A DNA stretch of 64,000 bases from the NCBI GenBank assembly GCA_963619325.1, contig CAVEVQ010000008.1:6466-70465 (forward strand), read 5' to 3'. The notes below the pieces were generated by a model. The model searched no databases. It saw only the letters and a program-made list of their open reading frames with translations, and was not told the DNA's origin. Below, piece after piece: positions 27,060-34,010 of this stretch (position 1 is its first letter; the number at the start of each line of letters is the position of its first letter). The position numbers were made by a program, and so were the translations under genes. Source of the DNA: UBA1181 sp963619325 (lineage in GTDB: Bacteria > Bacteroidota > Bacteroidia > Bacteroidales > Paludibacteraceae).

Positions 27060-27088
27060 AAAACGAGGGGTTAAAGCCCTTCGTTTTT
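27060..27088 (+). terminator. Hairpin between GH9 gene and fba
   Basis: AAAACGAGGGG pairs with CCCTTCGTTTT over 11 bp (one G-T) around a 6-base loop and ends in T. It looks like the terminator of the cellulase gene but lies downstream of the fba promoter box. Confidence 0.75.
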
Positions 27089-27123
27089 AGGAAAGAAAGA
27101 CTATAACTTTACAAATAACAAAG

Positions 27124-28122
27124 ATGGTTAATTTCAAAGAATTAGGTTTGGTAAACACCAGAGAGATGTTTGCTAAAGCAATTAAAGGTGGATATGCAAT
27201 CCCTGCATTCAACTTTAACAACATGGAGCAACTCCAAGCTATCATCATGGCAGCTTCTGAGACTAAGTCTCCAGTTATCCTCCAAGTTTCTAAAGGTGCG
27301 CGTAACTACGCAAACCAAACACTCCTCCGCTACATGGCTGAAGGTGCTGTAGAATACGCAAAGGAACTCGGTTGGGAGAAACCACAAATCGTCCTTCACT
27401 TGGATCACGGAGATTCTTTTGAGTTGTGCAAATCATGCGTAGACATGGGATTCTCTTCTGTTATGATTGATGGTTCTTCTCTTCCTTACGACGAGAACGT
27501 AGCATTGACCAAGAAAGTTGTTGAGTACGCTCACAAATACGATGTAACAGTAGAAGGTGAATTAGGTGTTTTGGCAGGTGTTGAGGATGAGGTTCAAGCA
27601 GAAGAGTCTCACTACACTAAGCCAGAAGAGGTAATCGACTTCACTTCTAAGACTGGGGTTGATTCATTAGCCATCTCTATCGGAACTTCTCACGGTGCAT
27701 ACAAGTTCAAACCTGAACAATGCACACGCGACCCTAAGACAGGCAAACTCGTTCCACCTCCATTGGCATTTGATGTTTTGGCTGCTATCGAAGAGCAATT
27801 GCCTGGTTTCCCTATCGTTCTTCATGGTTCTTCTTCTGTTCCACAAGACGAAGTTGACACTATCAACAAGTTCGGTGGCAAGTTGCCAGACGCAGTAGGT
27901 ATTCCTGAGGATCAACTTCGCCAAGCTTCTAAGTCTGCAGTTTGCAAAATCAACATTGACTCAGACTCTCGTTTGGCTATGACAGCTGCTATCCGTCAGG
28001 TATTCGCTGAGAAGCCAGGTGAGTTCGACCCTCGTAAGTACTTAGGTCCAGCTCGCGACAACATGAAGAAACTCTACATCCACAAGATCAAAGAGGTTCT
28101 CGGTAGCGACGGTAAAGCTTAA
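27124..28122 (+). CDS. fba: Fructose-bisphosphate aldolase class II
   Basis: A 332-residue zinc-dependent aldolase that splits or forms fructose 1,6-bisphosphate in glycolysis and gluconeogenesis. It opens AIKGGYAIPAFNFNNMEQLQA. The metal and active-site residues lie in VLHLDHGDSFELC near residue 95 (Asp, His) and VTVEGELGVLAGVED near 140. SIGTSHGAYKF near 188 and IVLHGSSSVP near 235 are the zinc-His and phosphate-loop regions. Codon choice is strongly biased and repetitive compared with the neighbours, as expected of a highly expressed gene. Terminators lie on both sides, so it is transcribed alone. Confidence 0.97.
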   Translation: MVNFKELGLVNTREMFAKAIKGGYAIPAFNFNNMEQLQAIIMAASETKSPVILQVSKGARNYANQTLLRYMAEGAVEYAKELGWEKPQIVLHLDHGDSFELCKSCVDMGFSSVMIDGSSLPYDENVALTKKVVEYAHKYDVTVEGELGVLAGVEDEVQAEESHYTKPEEVIDFTSKTGVDSLAISIGTSHGAYKFKPEQCTRDPKTGKLVPPPLAFDVLAAIEEQLPGFPIVLHGSSSVPQDEVDTINKFGGKLPDAVGIPEDQLRQASKSAVCKINIDSDSRLAMTAAIRQVFAEKPGEFDPRKYLGPARDNMKKLYIHKIKEVLGSDGKA

Positions 28123-28154
28123 TTTTAAGATTTTACACATTCTTCACATTATAG

Positions 28155-28190
28155 AAGAGGCTCGGAGCATTGCTTCGAGCCTCTTTTTTT
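28155..28190 (+). terminator. fba terminator
   Basis: GAGGCTCGGAGC and GCTTCGAGCCTC pair around a short loop and are followed by eight T. It is 33 bases after the fba stop. Confidence 0.93.
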
Positions 28191-28237
28191 CTCTCTTTTT
28201 ATTGAGAAAGACTTCAACGCATCACTCTACTTATAAA

Positions 28238-28612
28238 CTAATTTTTCAGATAGTTGAAAGTCTCCTCGTTTATCTTATACCTACGTTTGTCAATTTTCAA
28301 AAGCGACCCTAAGTACATTTTGAAAACCTGAGAATAATCAGTCTCTTGAGTATCAAAATTCTCCATCGTTGAGGCTCTACTATAACGCCTCCAACATTCC
28401 GTCTCATAATTATAAAGGAACGCCTCTCTCAACGACGGACACCTTCTGAACGCCCTTTCTATATTTTCTGAAGAAGGGCCAACCCCATCACTTTTTACAA
28501 CTTCTATCAAGAAAATAGGATTTTCACTATTTAATTTCTTACTTCCCTTCGGATAATAGGTGTCTTTGAAGAAAACGACATCAGGTGCAATCTCGTCCTT
28601 ATTAAAATTCAA
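28238..28612 (-). CDS. Small protein of unknown function, possibly nuclease-fold
   Basis: A 124-residue soluble protein starting two bases after the stop of the membrane AraC-type gene, so the two are translationally linked. I do not recognise a named family. APDVVFFKDTYYPKG (Asp11) followed by NPIFLIEVVKSD (Glu37) resembles the core pattern of Uma2 and other PD-(D/E)xK-fold proteins, where an Asp strand is followed by an E-V strand. The protein would lack the family's N-terminal helix, so it could be a shortened relative. The rest is polar with several aromatic residues (SLREAFLYNYETECWRRY). Function unknown. Confidence 0.6.
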   Translation of the reverse strand: MNFNKDEIAPDVVFFKDTYYPKGSKKLNSENPIFLIEVVKSDGVGPSSENIERAFRRCPSLREAFLYNYETECWRRYSRASTMENFDTQETDYSQVFKMYLGSLLKIDKRRYKINEETFNYLKN

Positions 28613-28614
28613 CG

Positions 28615-29805
28615 CTACACCTCATCTTCTTTAACAATCAGAAACGCAGACACCTCGTCCCAATCAAAGTTCTTCATTCGTTTCTTTGCGTTGTAATAAG
28701 CATATCTATCCCTAAAACCACTTGAAACTGATGCTGCCTCTATCGTCTCCCTCGGGTGTTCTTTTAAATACATCTCTAAGTGACGAAGTCGGAAAGCATT
28801 AATCAAACGATAAAATCCAATCTTTGCAATATAGGTGCAGGCAAGTGTCTTGTTGACATCCGTCAAACCATCAATAATATCAGACCGTTTCAAGTTCTCG
28901 TTAAGATACTGCTTACTAACCTGCTCTAAAACAGCCATTTTCACAGACGTCATCTCTGGTGTCAACGGAATCTGTTTACTCTCAATCTCTTCCTCCTGAA
29001 CGAGATTTCTAATGACATCACCATCCGTGCCTTCCCTCATCTCGCCCTCAGCAGATTCGCAACCACAGCCATCCCCATCCTTCTTCGCAGGTTTATAACG
29101 CGCAGGCAAAACGAATCCTAAAAAGATAACGCACCACACCACCTGAAACAAGTCGTAGATGGCCAATACCATTCGACTATTACACAAAAAGACCAAAACA
29201 GACAGCGCAACTCCCACATAAAGAGAATAAAGAATCTTCTCTGCAAACTTATACGGGTAGTCCTCCTCATTTGAGAAGTTCTGCTCATGATAATTTTGTA
29301 TACGTTTCCTTATCCATCGTACCTCAACAGCCAACTTCGTACACATGATCAGCCACACCACGCATGCTCCGACCTTGAACTCAAACGCATGACTATGAAT
29401 GTCCGAACCCGACAAAATATAAAGGAAAACGAACCCTATTACTGAGAAACCAATATAAACGATAGTCTGACTCCACACAGGACTATTTTTGAACGACACC
29501 AACATAAAATGGCGATAGACCTGCATTGAGCAACTCATTGGCGTCGCCAACAAGATAAACATCAATACGAAATCAAAGTAGTTGTTGTCGTATGGATCTA
29601 AAAAATAAGGGAGGTGAAAAAGAGGCAGCAAGAAAAAGGCTATCGTATAGTATCGAGCAGGATAAAAATAGTTCTTATCCTGGTCAAAAGGGGGACAATA
29701 ATGCACAGACCGTATACCCGCACAAACAACACCTGCTATGATATGCGCAAAACAAGCCAGAGCATAAAAAACGTATATATCTTTCAAAATCAAGTCTTTC
29801 ATCAC
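28615..29805 (-). CDS. Membrane-anchored AraC-type regulator
   Basis: A 396-residue protein. The N-terminal 235 residues contain about seven hydrophobic helices (starting IYVFYALACFAHIIAGVVCAG). A polar, acidic linker follows (about 240-290). The C-terminal 110 residues resemble an AraC/XylS helix-turn-helix domain, with INAFRLRHLEMYLKEHP and TIEAASVSSGFRDRYAYYNAKKR; the second is the usual 'GF.d..yF...FK' helix with Tyr in place of Phe. Proteins with this layout are found in Bacteroidales and are presumed membrane-bound sensors or transcription factors. The only partner is the 124-residue protein two bases downstream. No target can be inferred. Confidence 0.8.
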   Translation of the reverse strand: MMKDLILKDIYVFYALACFAHIIAGVVCAGIRSVHYCPPFDQDKNYFYPARYYTIAFFLLPLFHLPYFLDPYDNNYFDFVLMFILLATPMSCSMQVYRHFMLVSFKNSPVWSQTIVYIGFSVIGFVFLYILSGSDIHSHAFEFKVGACVVWLIMCTKLAVEVRWIRKRIQNYHEQNFSNEEDYPYKFAEKILYSLYVGVALSVLVFLCNSRMVLAIYDLFQVVWCVIFLGFVLPARYKPAKKDGDGCGCESAEGEMREGTDGDVIRNLVQEEEIESKQIPLTPEMTSVKMAVLEQVSKQYLNENLKRSDIIDGLTDVNKTLACTYIAKIGFYRLINAFRLRHLEMYLKEHPRETIEAASVSSGFRDRYAYYNAKKRMKNFDWDEVSAFLIVKEDEV

Positions 29806-30029
29806 TTCAAAAATGCGAAATACACAAAATTTACGTCACATTCACATCACAACACCTCATATCCACACAAAACACATCTTCAATAAATAGATTTGCAGAG
29901 ATTAAGAAGATGTTGTGATATGTATAATTCAGTTTTATCCGCAAAGATAAAACGTTTTTTGAAATGCGAAACAACGACAAAAACACGAACAAATAAATTT
30001 AAGATATTAGAGCAAAAGCGAGTCAGTTT

Positions 30030-30217
30030 ATCAATATCACATTGTCTCAGTCCCCCACGCAAATAGAAAACATTTTGGCATTTAGGGAAAACTCCGAGAT
30101 ATACGACAACAACCAATGGGCAAGAATAAGAAGATTGGGGCATGTATTGAATTTTTGGAAATGCTGTTTAGTGGATATGCGTCTGCGGTTCTTAAGAGAA
30201 CTATCGCAGACGCTTTT
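30030..30217 (+). ncRNA. Candidate small RNA ending at an orphan terminator
   Basis: A very strong terminator (30179-30217) has no coding gene in front of it on the plus strand for over 2 kb, which implies a non-coding transcript. Internal pairing is visible: GGCATTT (30077-30083) with AAATGCT (30160-30166), CCAC (30055-30058) with GTGG (30171-30174), and CCAAT (30113-30117) with ATTGG (30134-30138). Together these give a long irregular hairpin of about 180-190 bases. Size and shape would suit a 6S-like RNA, but I see no conserved motif that proves it, and the 5' end is a guess. Confidence 0.35.
30179..30217 (+). terminator. Strong terminator with no upstream gene
   Basis: GCGTCTGCG pairs with CGCAGACGC, with an inner GTTCT/AGAAC stem, and is followed by six T. 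There is no A-run on the other side, so it works only for plus-strand transcripts. Confidence 0.9.
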
Positions 30218-30279
30218 TTGTCCCGCAATATTTCTCTTCTATAATGACATCACATCTTCCGTTTGTCCATTATTTAACA

Positions 30280-30287
30280 TAAATTTG
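30280..30287 (+). promoter_or_regulatory. -7 box before paaK
   Basis: TAAATTTG matches TAnnTTTG; TTTG lies at 30262-30265, 14 rather than 19 bases away. The leader would be about 70 bases. Confidence 0.5.
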
Positions 30288-30364
30288 TATTTTGAGTAAA
30301 CTGAAAAACGACTTCCATACGCATTGCGAAGCCTTTTCGTTAATTAAAGTAATATTTCTAGAAA

Positions 30365-31672
30365 ATGACAGAAAAATATTGGGAAGAGGACATTGAGACG
30401 AAAAGCCGTGCAGACCTCGAGAATTTACAGTTAGAAAGATTGAAATGGTCTATAGCACAAGCGGCAAACTCTCCTTATTACAAGAAAGTATTCGCAGAAA
30501 AAGGTCTATCAGCAGACACGATCCAAACGTTAGACGACCTTCGCAAGTTTCCTTTCACCACGAAAGAGGATCTTCGCAATAACTATCCATTTGGTTTGGC
30601 TGCTATTCCAATGGAGAAGATCGTCCGCCTTCATTCATCCAGCGGAACAACCGGCAATCCTACCGTTGTTCTCCACTCTCAGAAAGACCTTGACAATTGG
30701 GCCAACCAAGTGGCGCGTTGTATGTATATGGTAGGCGTTCGTGATACCGATGTTTTCCAAAACACGTCAGGCTACGGAATGTTTACCGGCGGACTCGGCT
30801 ACCAGTACGGAGCAGAAAAATTAGGTTGTCTGACGGTTCCAGCCGCCGCAGGAAACAGCAAGCGACAAATCAAGTTCATCCGCGATTTCGGAACGACCGT
30901 CCTCCATACCATACCAAGCTACGCCACTCGTTTGGCAGAAGTGTTTGCAGAAGAGGGACTCGACCCACGCAAAGACACGAAACTCCGTATCATGTGTGTC
31001 GGCGCAGAACCTCACTCTGAAGAGCAACGGAAACGTATCGAAGAGTTACTCGGTTTGAAGGCTTACAACTGCTTCGGAATGTCAGAGATGAACGGACCAG
31101 GCGTTGCCTTCGAATGTCAGGAGCAAAATGGACTACACATTTGGGAGGATATGGTGATAGTTGAGATCATCAACCCAGAAACTCTTGAGCCAGTTAAAGA
31201 CGGCGAAGTGGGAGAAATGGTGTTGACAACCCTTACACGAGAAGCCATGCCACTCATCCGCTACCGCACACGCGACCTGACCAACTTCTTGGACGGAGAA
31301 TGTCCTTGCGGAAGGACTCACCGACGCATTGCTCGCTTAAAAGGAAGAAGCGACGATATGATCATCGTAAAAGGCGTGAACATCTTCCCTATTCAAATAG
31401 AACGAATCTTAATGAATTTCAAAGAGTTGGGAATGAACTACCTTATCACCATCGACACCATCGGCAACAACGATGAAATGATGGTCGAAGTTGAATTAGG
31501 CGAACTTCACACAGACGACTATTCTAAACTTCAATCGCTCAGTAAAGAGATTACCCGACAGTTGAAAGATGAATTGTTACTCACCCCTAAAGTGAAGTTG
31601 GTAGAGAAAGGAACGCTTCCTCAATCAGAGGGTAAAGCCGTGAGAGTGAAAGATTTACGCAAGAACCACTAA
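30365..31672 (+). CDS. paaK: Phenylacetate-CoA ligase
   Basis: A 435-residue acyl-adenylating enzyme that activates phenylacetate or a related aryl acid to its CoA thioester. The AMP-binding P-loop is LHSSSGTTGNPTVV near residue 92; NCFGMSEMNGPGVAFEC near 235 and YRTRDLT near 300 are the other adenylate-site motifs. GRSDDMIIVKGVNIFPIQIE near 330 is the hinge into the C-terminal lid. In gut Bacteroidales such ligases often pair with an ACT protein and serve reductive synthesis of aromatic amino acids from arylacetates as well as breakdown. Here the ACT protein, a small membrane protein and a symporter follow, pointing to uptake and activation of an aromatic acid. Confidence 0.93.
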   Translation: MTEKYWEEDIETKSRADLENLQLERLKWSIAQAANSPYYKKVFAEKGLSADTIQTLDDLRKFPFTTKEDLRNNYPFGLAAIPMEKIVRLHSSSGTTGNPTVVLHSQKDLDNWANQVARCMYMVGVRDTDVFQNTSGYGMFTGGLGYQYGAEKLGCLTVPAAAGNSKRQIKFIRDFGTTVLHTIPSYATRLAEVFAEEGLDPRKDTKLRIMCVGAEPHSEEQRKRIEELLGLKAYNCFGMSEMNGPGVAFECQEQNGLHIWEDMVIVEIINPETLEPVKDGEVGEMVLTTLTREAMPLIRYRTRDLTNFLDGECPCGRTHRRIARLKGRSDDMIIVKGVNIFPIQIERILMNFKELGMNYLITIDTIGNNDEMMVEVELGELHTDDYSKLQSLSKEITRQLKDELLLTPKVKLVEKGTLPQSEGKAVRVKDLRKNH

Positions 31673-31684
31673 ATCAGGAAAGAC

Positions 31685-32110
31685 ATGACCATTGACCAGA
31701 TTTCAATATTTTTGGAGAATAAGTTCGGCAGACTGAACGAGATTCTCGCTTTCCTCGCCAAAGAGGATATTCGTGTTATCGCAGCCAGTGTCGCCGACAC
31801 ATCAGACTATGGCATTCTACGCCTTATCACCAGCAACCAGATCAAAGCGCTACAGGTGTTGAAAGCCAACGGCGTAAGCGCCAACCTCAACACTGTCTTG
31901 GCCATCTCGGTCAACTCAGCGATTGGCGAGATGTCTAAAACCTTGGAGTATTTCACCAAAGCGGGTATTAACATTGAGTATATGTATTGCTTCTCATTCA
32001 ACCAAAAAGCCGTGTTGATTTTGCGTACTAACAACATCGATGCCGCACACGAAGTGATCCGCAGATACAACCTCAACAATCTTTCAGAATCAGATTTAAA
32101 CAATTTCTAA
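31685..32110 (+). CDS. ACT-domain protein
   Basis: A 141-residue protein made of two ACT-like modules (about residues 3-65 and 70-140; the first starts DQISIFLENKFGRLNEILAFL). ACT domains bind amino acids and act as regulators. Proteins of this exact kind are regularly found next to phenylacetate-CoA ligase genes in anaerobes, and this gene starts 12 bases after paaK. It may sense an aromatic amino acid and adjust the ligase or the symporter; that is inference. The 41-residue small protein gene follows after 13 bases. Confidence 0.88.
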   Translation: MTIDQISIFLENKFGRLNEILAFLAKEDIRVIAASVADTSDYGILRLITSNQIKALQVLKANGVSANLNTVLAISVNSAIGEMSKTLEYFTKAGINIEYMYCFSFNQKAVLILRTNNIDAAHEVIRRYNLNNLSESDLNNF

Positions 32111-32123
32111 CAATACACCATTT

Positions 32124-32249
32124 ATGTTTGGCATAGCAGACCCTGGGATTTGGATCGTATACCTACTTTCCATATTATGTGTGATTGGCTCCGTCATCTT
32201 CGGAGTTAAATATTGGAACAAAGAAGACGAAAACGACAAATTACAATAA
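32124..32249 (+). CDS. Small membrane protein next to the symporter gene
   Basis: A 41-residue protein (ATG at 32124, TAA at 32247-32249). It begins MFGIADPGIW, has a single hydrophobic helix (WIVYLLSILCVIGSVIFGV) and a charged tail (KYWNKEDENDKLQ). The gene lies 13 bases after the ACT gene, and its stop codon is five bases before the symporter ATG, so the two are translationally coupled. Very small proteins with this D-P-x-x-W opening are known as accessory partners of sodium:solute symporters. The likely role is assembly or stability of the transporter in the inner membrane. Confidence 0.85.
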   Translation: MFGIADPGIWIVYLLSILCVIGSVIFGVKYWNKEDENDKLQ

Positions 32250-32254
32250 CTGAT

Positions 32255-33826
32255 ATGGAAGATTTCACAATGTATTTGGTTGTGATGGTGTATTTTCTGT
32301 CCATCGCATTCCTCGGCTACTTAGGTTGGAAAAAAACCAATGATTCTAAAGATTTTTTGATTGGTGGTGGTGAGATGAACCCTATCGTCATGGCGTTGTC
32401 ATACGGTGCGACTTTCATCTCCGCCTCTGCTATTGTCGGATTTGGAGGCGTCGCGGCCACCTTCGGAATGGGCATCCAATGGCTTATGTTCTTGAACATG
32501 TTCATGGGCGTCGTCATTGCCTTCATCGTCTTCGGACGCCCCACTCGACGCATTGGCGCAAAATTGAAAGTCGCCTCTTTCGCACAATTCTTAGGCGCAT
32601 ATTACCAGTCGAAGAAGATACGGATTCTTGTGGCTGCGGTCATTTTCATTTGTATGCCACTCTACGCCGCCGCCGTCCTTCGTGGTGGTGTGTTCTGCAT
32701 GCAAGAGGTGTTCGGCATTGACTTCCATTTGGCTCTGCTCATCTTCACCATCATCGTGGCAAGCTATGTCATTGCGGGCGGCATGAAAGGTGTGATGTAC
32801 ACGGATGCTTTGCAAGCCGTGATTATGTTCGTCTGCATGGCGTTCCTCGTGGTTGGGGTCTACAAGGCGTTAGGGATGGGCTTTGTCGAAGCCAACGAGG
32901 CGTTAGGGGCAATGGCAGACAAAGTGCCAGAGAAACTTGCCGCAGTCGGACATAGAGGGTGGACAGCCATGCCGGAATTCGGATCACAGCAGTGGTACAC
33001 TTTGGTCACCTCACTCATCATGGGAGTAGGAATCGGATGTTTAGCACAACCCCAGTTAGTCGTGCGGTTTATGACCGTTGACAGTACGAAAAAGCTAAAT
33101 CAAGGCGTTGTCATAGGATGTTGCTTTTTGATTGTCACCGTTGGTGTTGTCTATCATGTAGGAGCCTTGTCAAACCTCTATTTCTGGAAGAATGACGGAG
33201 CAATCGCCGTTCAGATGGTCGAAGCCTCGGACAAGATCATCCCGTATTTCATCGGACGAGTGATGCCCAACTGGTTCATGACAATCTTCATGCTTTGCAT
33301 TTTGTCGGCGAGCATGTCAACACTCAGTGCGCAATTTCACACGATGGCAGCCTCAGCCGGCTCGGACATTTACGGAACAGTGGTGAAAAAAGAGTCAAGC
33401 AGACGAAAAATGACCTTTGTAATCAGAATCGCCGTGTTGATCTCAATTCTCATCAGTTTCATCATTTGTTATGTGTTGGGAGAAGCGAGCGACTCACCTA
33501 TCATTGCCATTTCGACCTCATTATTTATGGGTATCTGCGCATCGGCATTCCTGCCAGCCTATTTCTGCGCCTTGTATTGGAAGAAAGTGACTCCGCAAGG
33601 AGCCTACGCCAGCATGTGGGTGGGAATCATCGCAACACTTATTGCCCTTTTGTTCGTGCATGCCAAAGAAGCCAGCATGCTCGGAATCTGCAGAGCGATG
33701 CTCGGCACCGACACACTCTTTAGCGACAGCATGGTGAAATTCGTAGACCCAATCATGTTCGCCTTCCCACTCTCGTGCATCACGATAGTGGTGGTTAGTT
33801 TGGCAACACAGAAAAAGGAAGCATAA
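32255..33826 (+). CDS. Sodium:solute symporter (SSS family)
   Basis: A 523-residue transporter with about 13 membrane helices. Family features are FLIGGGEMNPIVMALSYGATFISASAIVGFGG (seen in part as GGEMNPIVMALSYGATF) near residue 40 and YVIAGGMKGVMYTDALQAVIM near 185. LCILSASMSTLSAQFHTMA near 355 corresponds to the sodium-site helix. The start at 32255 is chosen because it lies directly after the small accessory gene; an ATG at 32213 would overlap that gene and add 14 charged residues. Since it ends the paaK operon, an aryl or other monocarboxylate is a reasonable substrate. A terminator follows. Confidence 0.93.
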   Translation: MEDFTMYLVVMVYFLSIAFLGYLGWKKTNDSKDFLIGGGEMNPIVMALSYGATFISASAIVGFGGVAATFGMGIQWLMFLNMFMGVVIAFIVFGRPTRRIGAKLKVASFAQFLGAYYQSKKIRILVAAVIFICMPLYAAAVLRGGVFCMQEVFGIDFHLALLIFTIIVASYVIAGGMKGVMYTDALQAVIMFVCMAFLVVGVYKALGMGFVEANEALGAMADKVPEKLAAVGHRGWTAMPEFGSQQWYTLVTSLIMGVGIGCLAQPQLVVRFMTVDSTKKLNQGVVIGCCFLIVTVGVVYHVGALSNLYFWKNDGAIAVQMVEASDKIIPYFIGRVMPNWFMTIFMLCILSASMSTLSAQFHTMAASAGSDIYGTVVKKESSRRKMTFVIRIAVLISILISFIICYVLGEASDSPIIAISTSLFMGICASAFLPAYFCALYWKKVTPQGAYASMWVGIIATLIALLFVHAKEASMLGICRAMLGTDTLFSDSMVKFVDPIMFAFPLSCITIVVVSLATQKKEA

Positions 33827-33848
33827 CAAACTAAACAAGAAATAAAAG

Positions 33849-33885
33849 AAAGGATAGAGCGAAACCTCTATCCTTTTATTTTTTC
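33849..33885 (+). terminator. Terminator of the paaK operon
   Basis: GGATAGAG pairs with CTCTATCC across a short loop, followed by T-rich sequence. It is about 25 bases after the symporter stop. The rest of the gap to 34010 holds nothing recognisable. Confidence 0.88.
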
Positions 33886-34010
33886 CCATGGTCATTAATG
33901 AGCAAAAAGTTCCACCTGAACTACGTCTTCTTTTTTATTGCTGTCCTCTAAATATTTTCCACTGAGGTATCTCTATGGGCAAAACACCAACAAATAGAAG
34001 GGCGACTTTT

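Larger units (their letters stand above)
29806..30364 (+). other. Long intergenic region with terminator and possible RNA
   Basis: This 559-base gap separates the divergent AraC-type and paaK genes. From 29806 to about 30000 I see nothing. From about 30030 to 30217 there is a candidate non-coding RNA ending in a strong terminator. From 30219 to 30364 there is the paaK leader with a -7 box at 30280-30287. The short open frames in the region look random. Confidence 0.6.

Noticed and set aside
30042..30299. An 85-codon plus-strand frame in the gap before paaK.
   Set aside because: It runs straight through the strong terminator at 30179-30217 and has no protein-like pattern; the region is better read as RNA plus leader.
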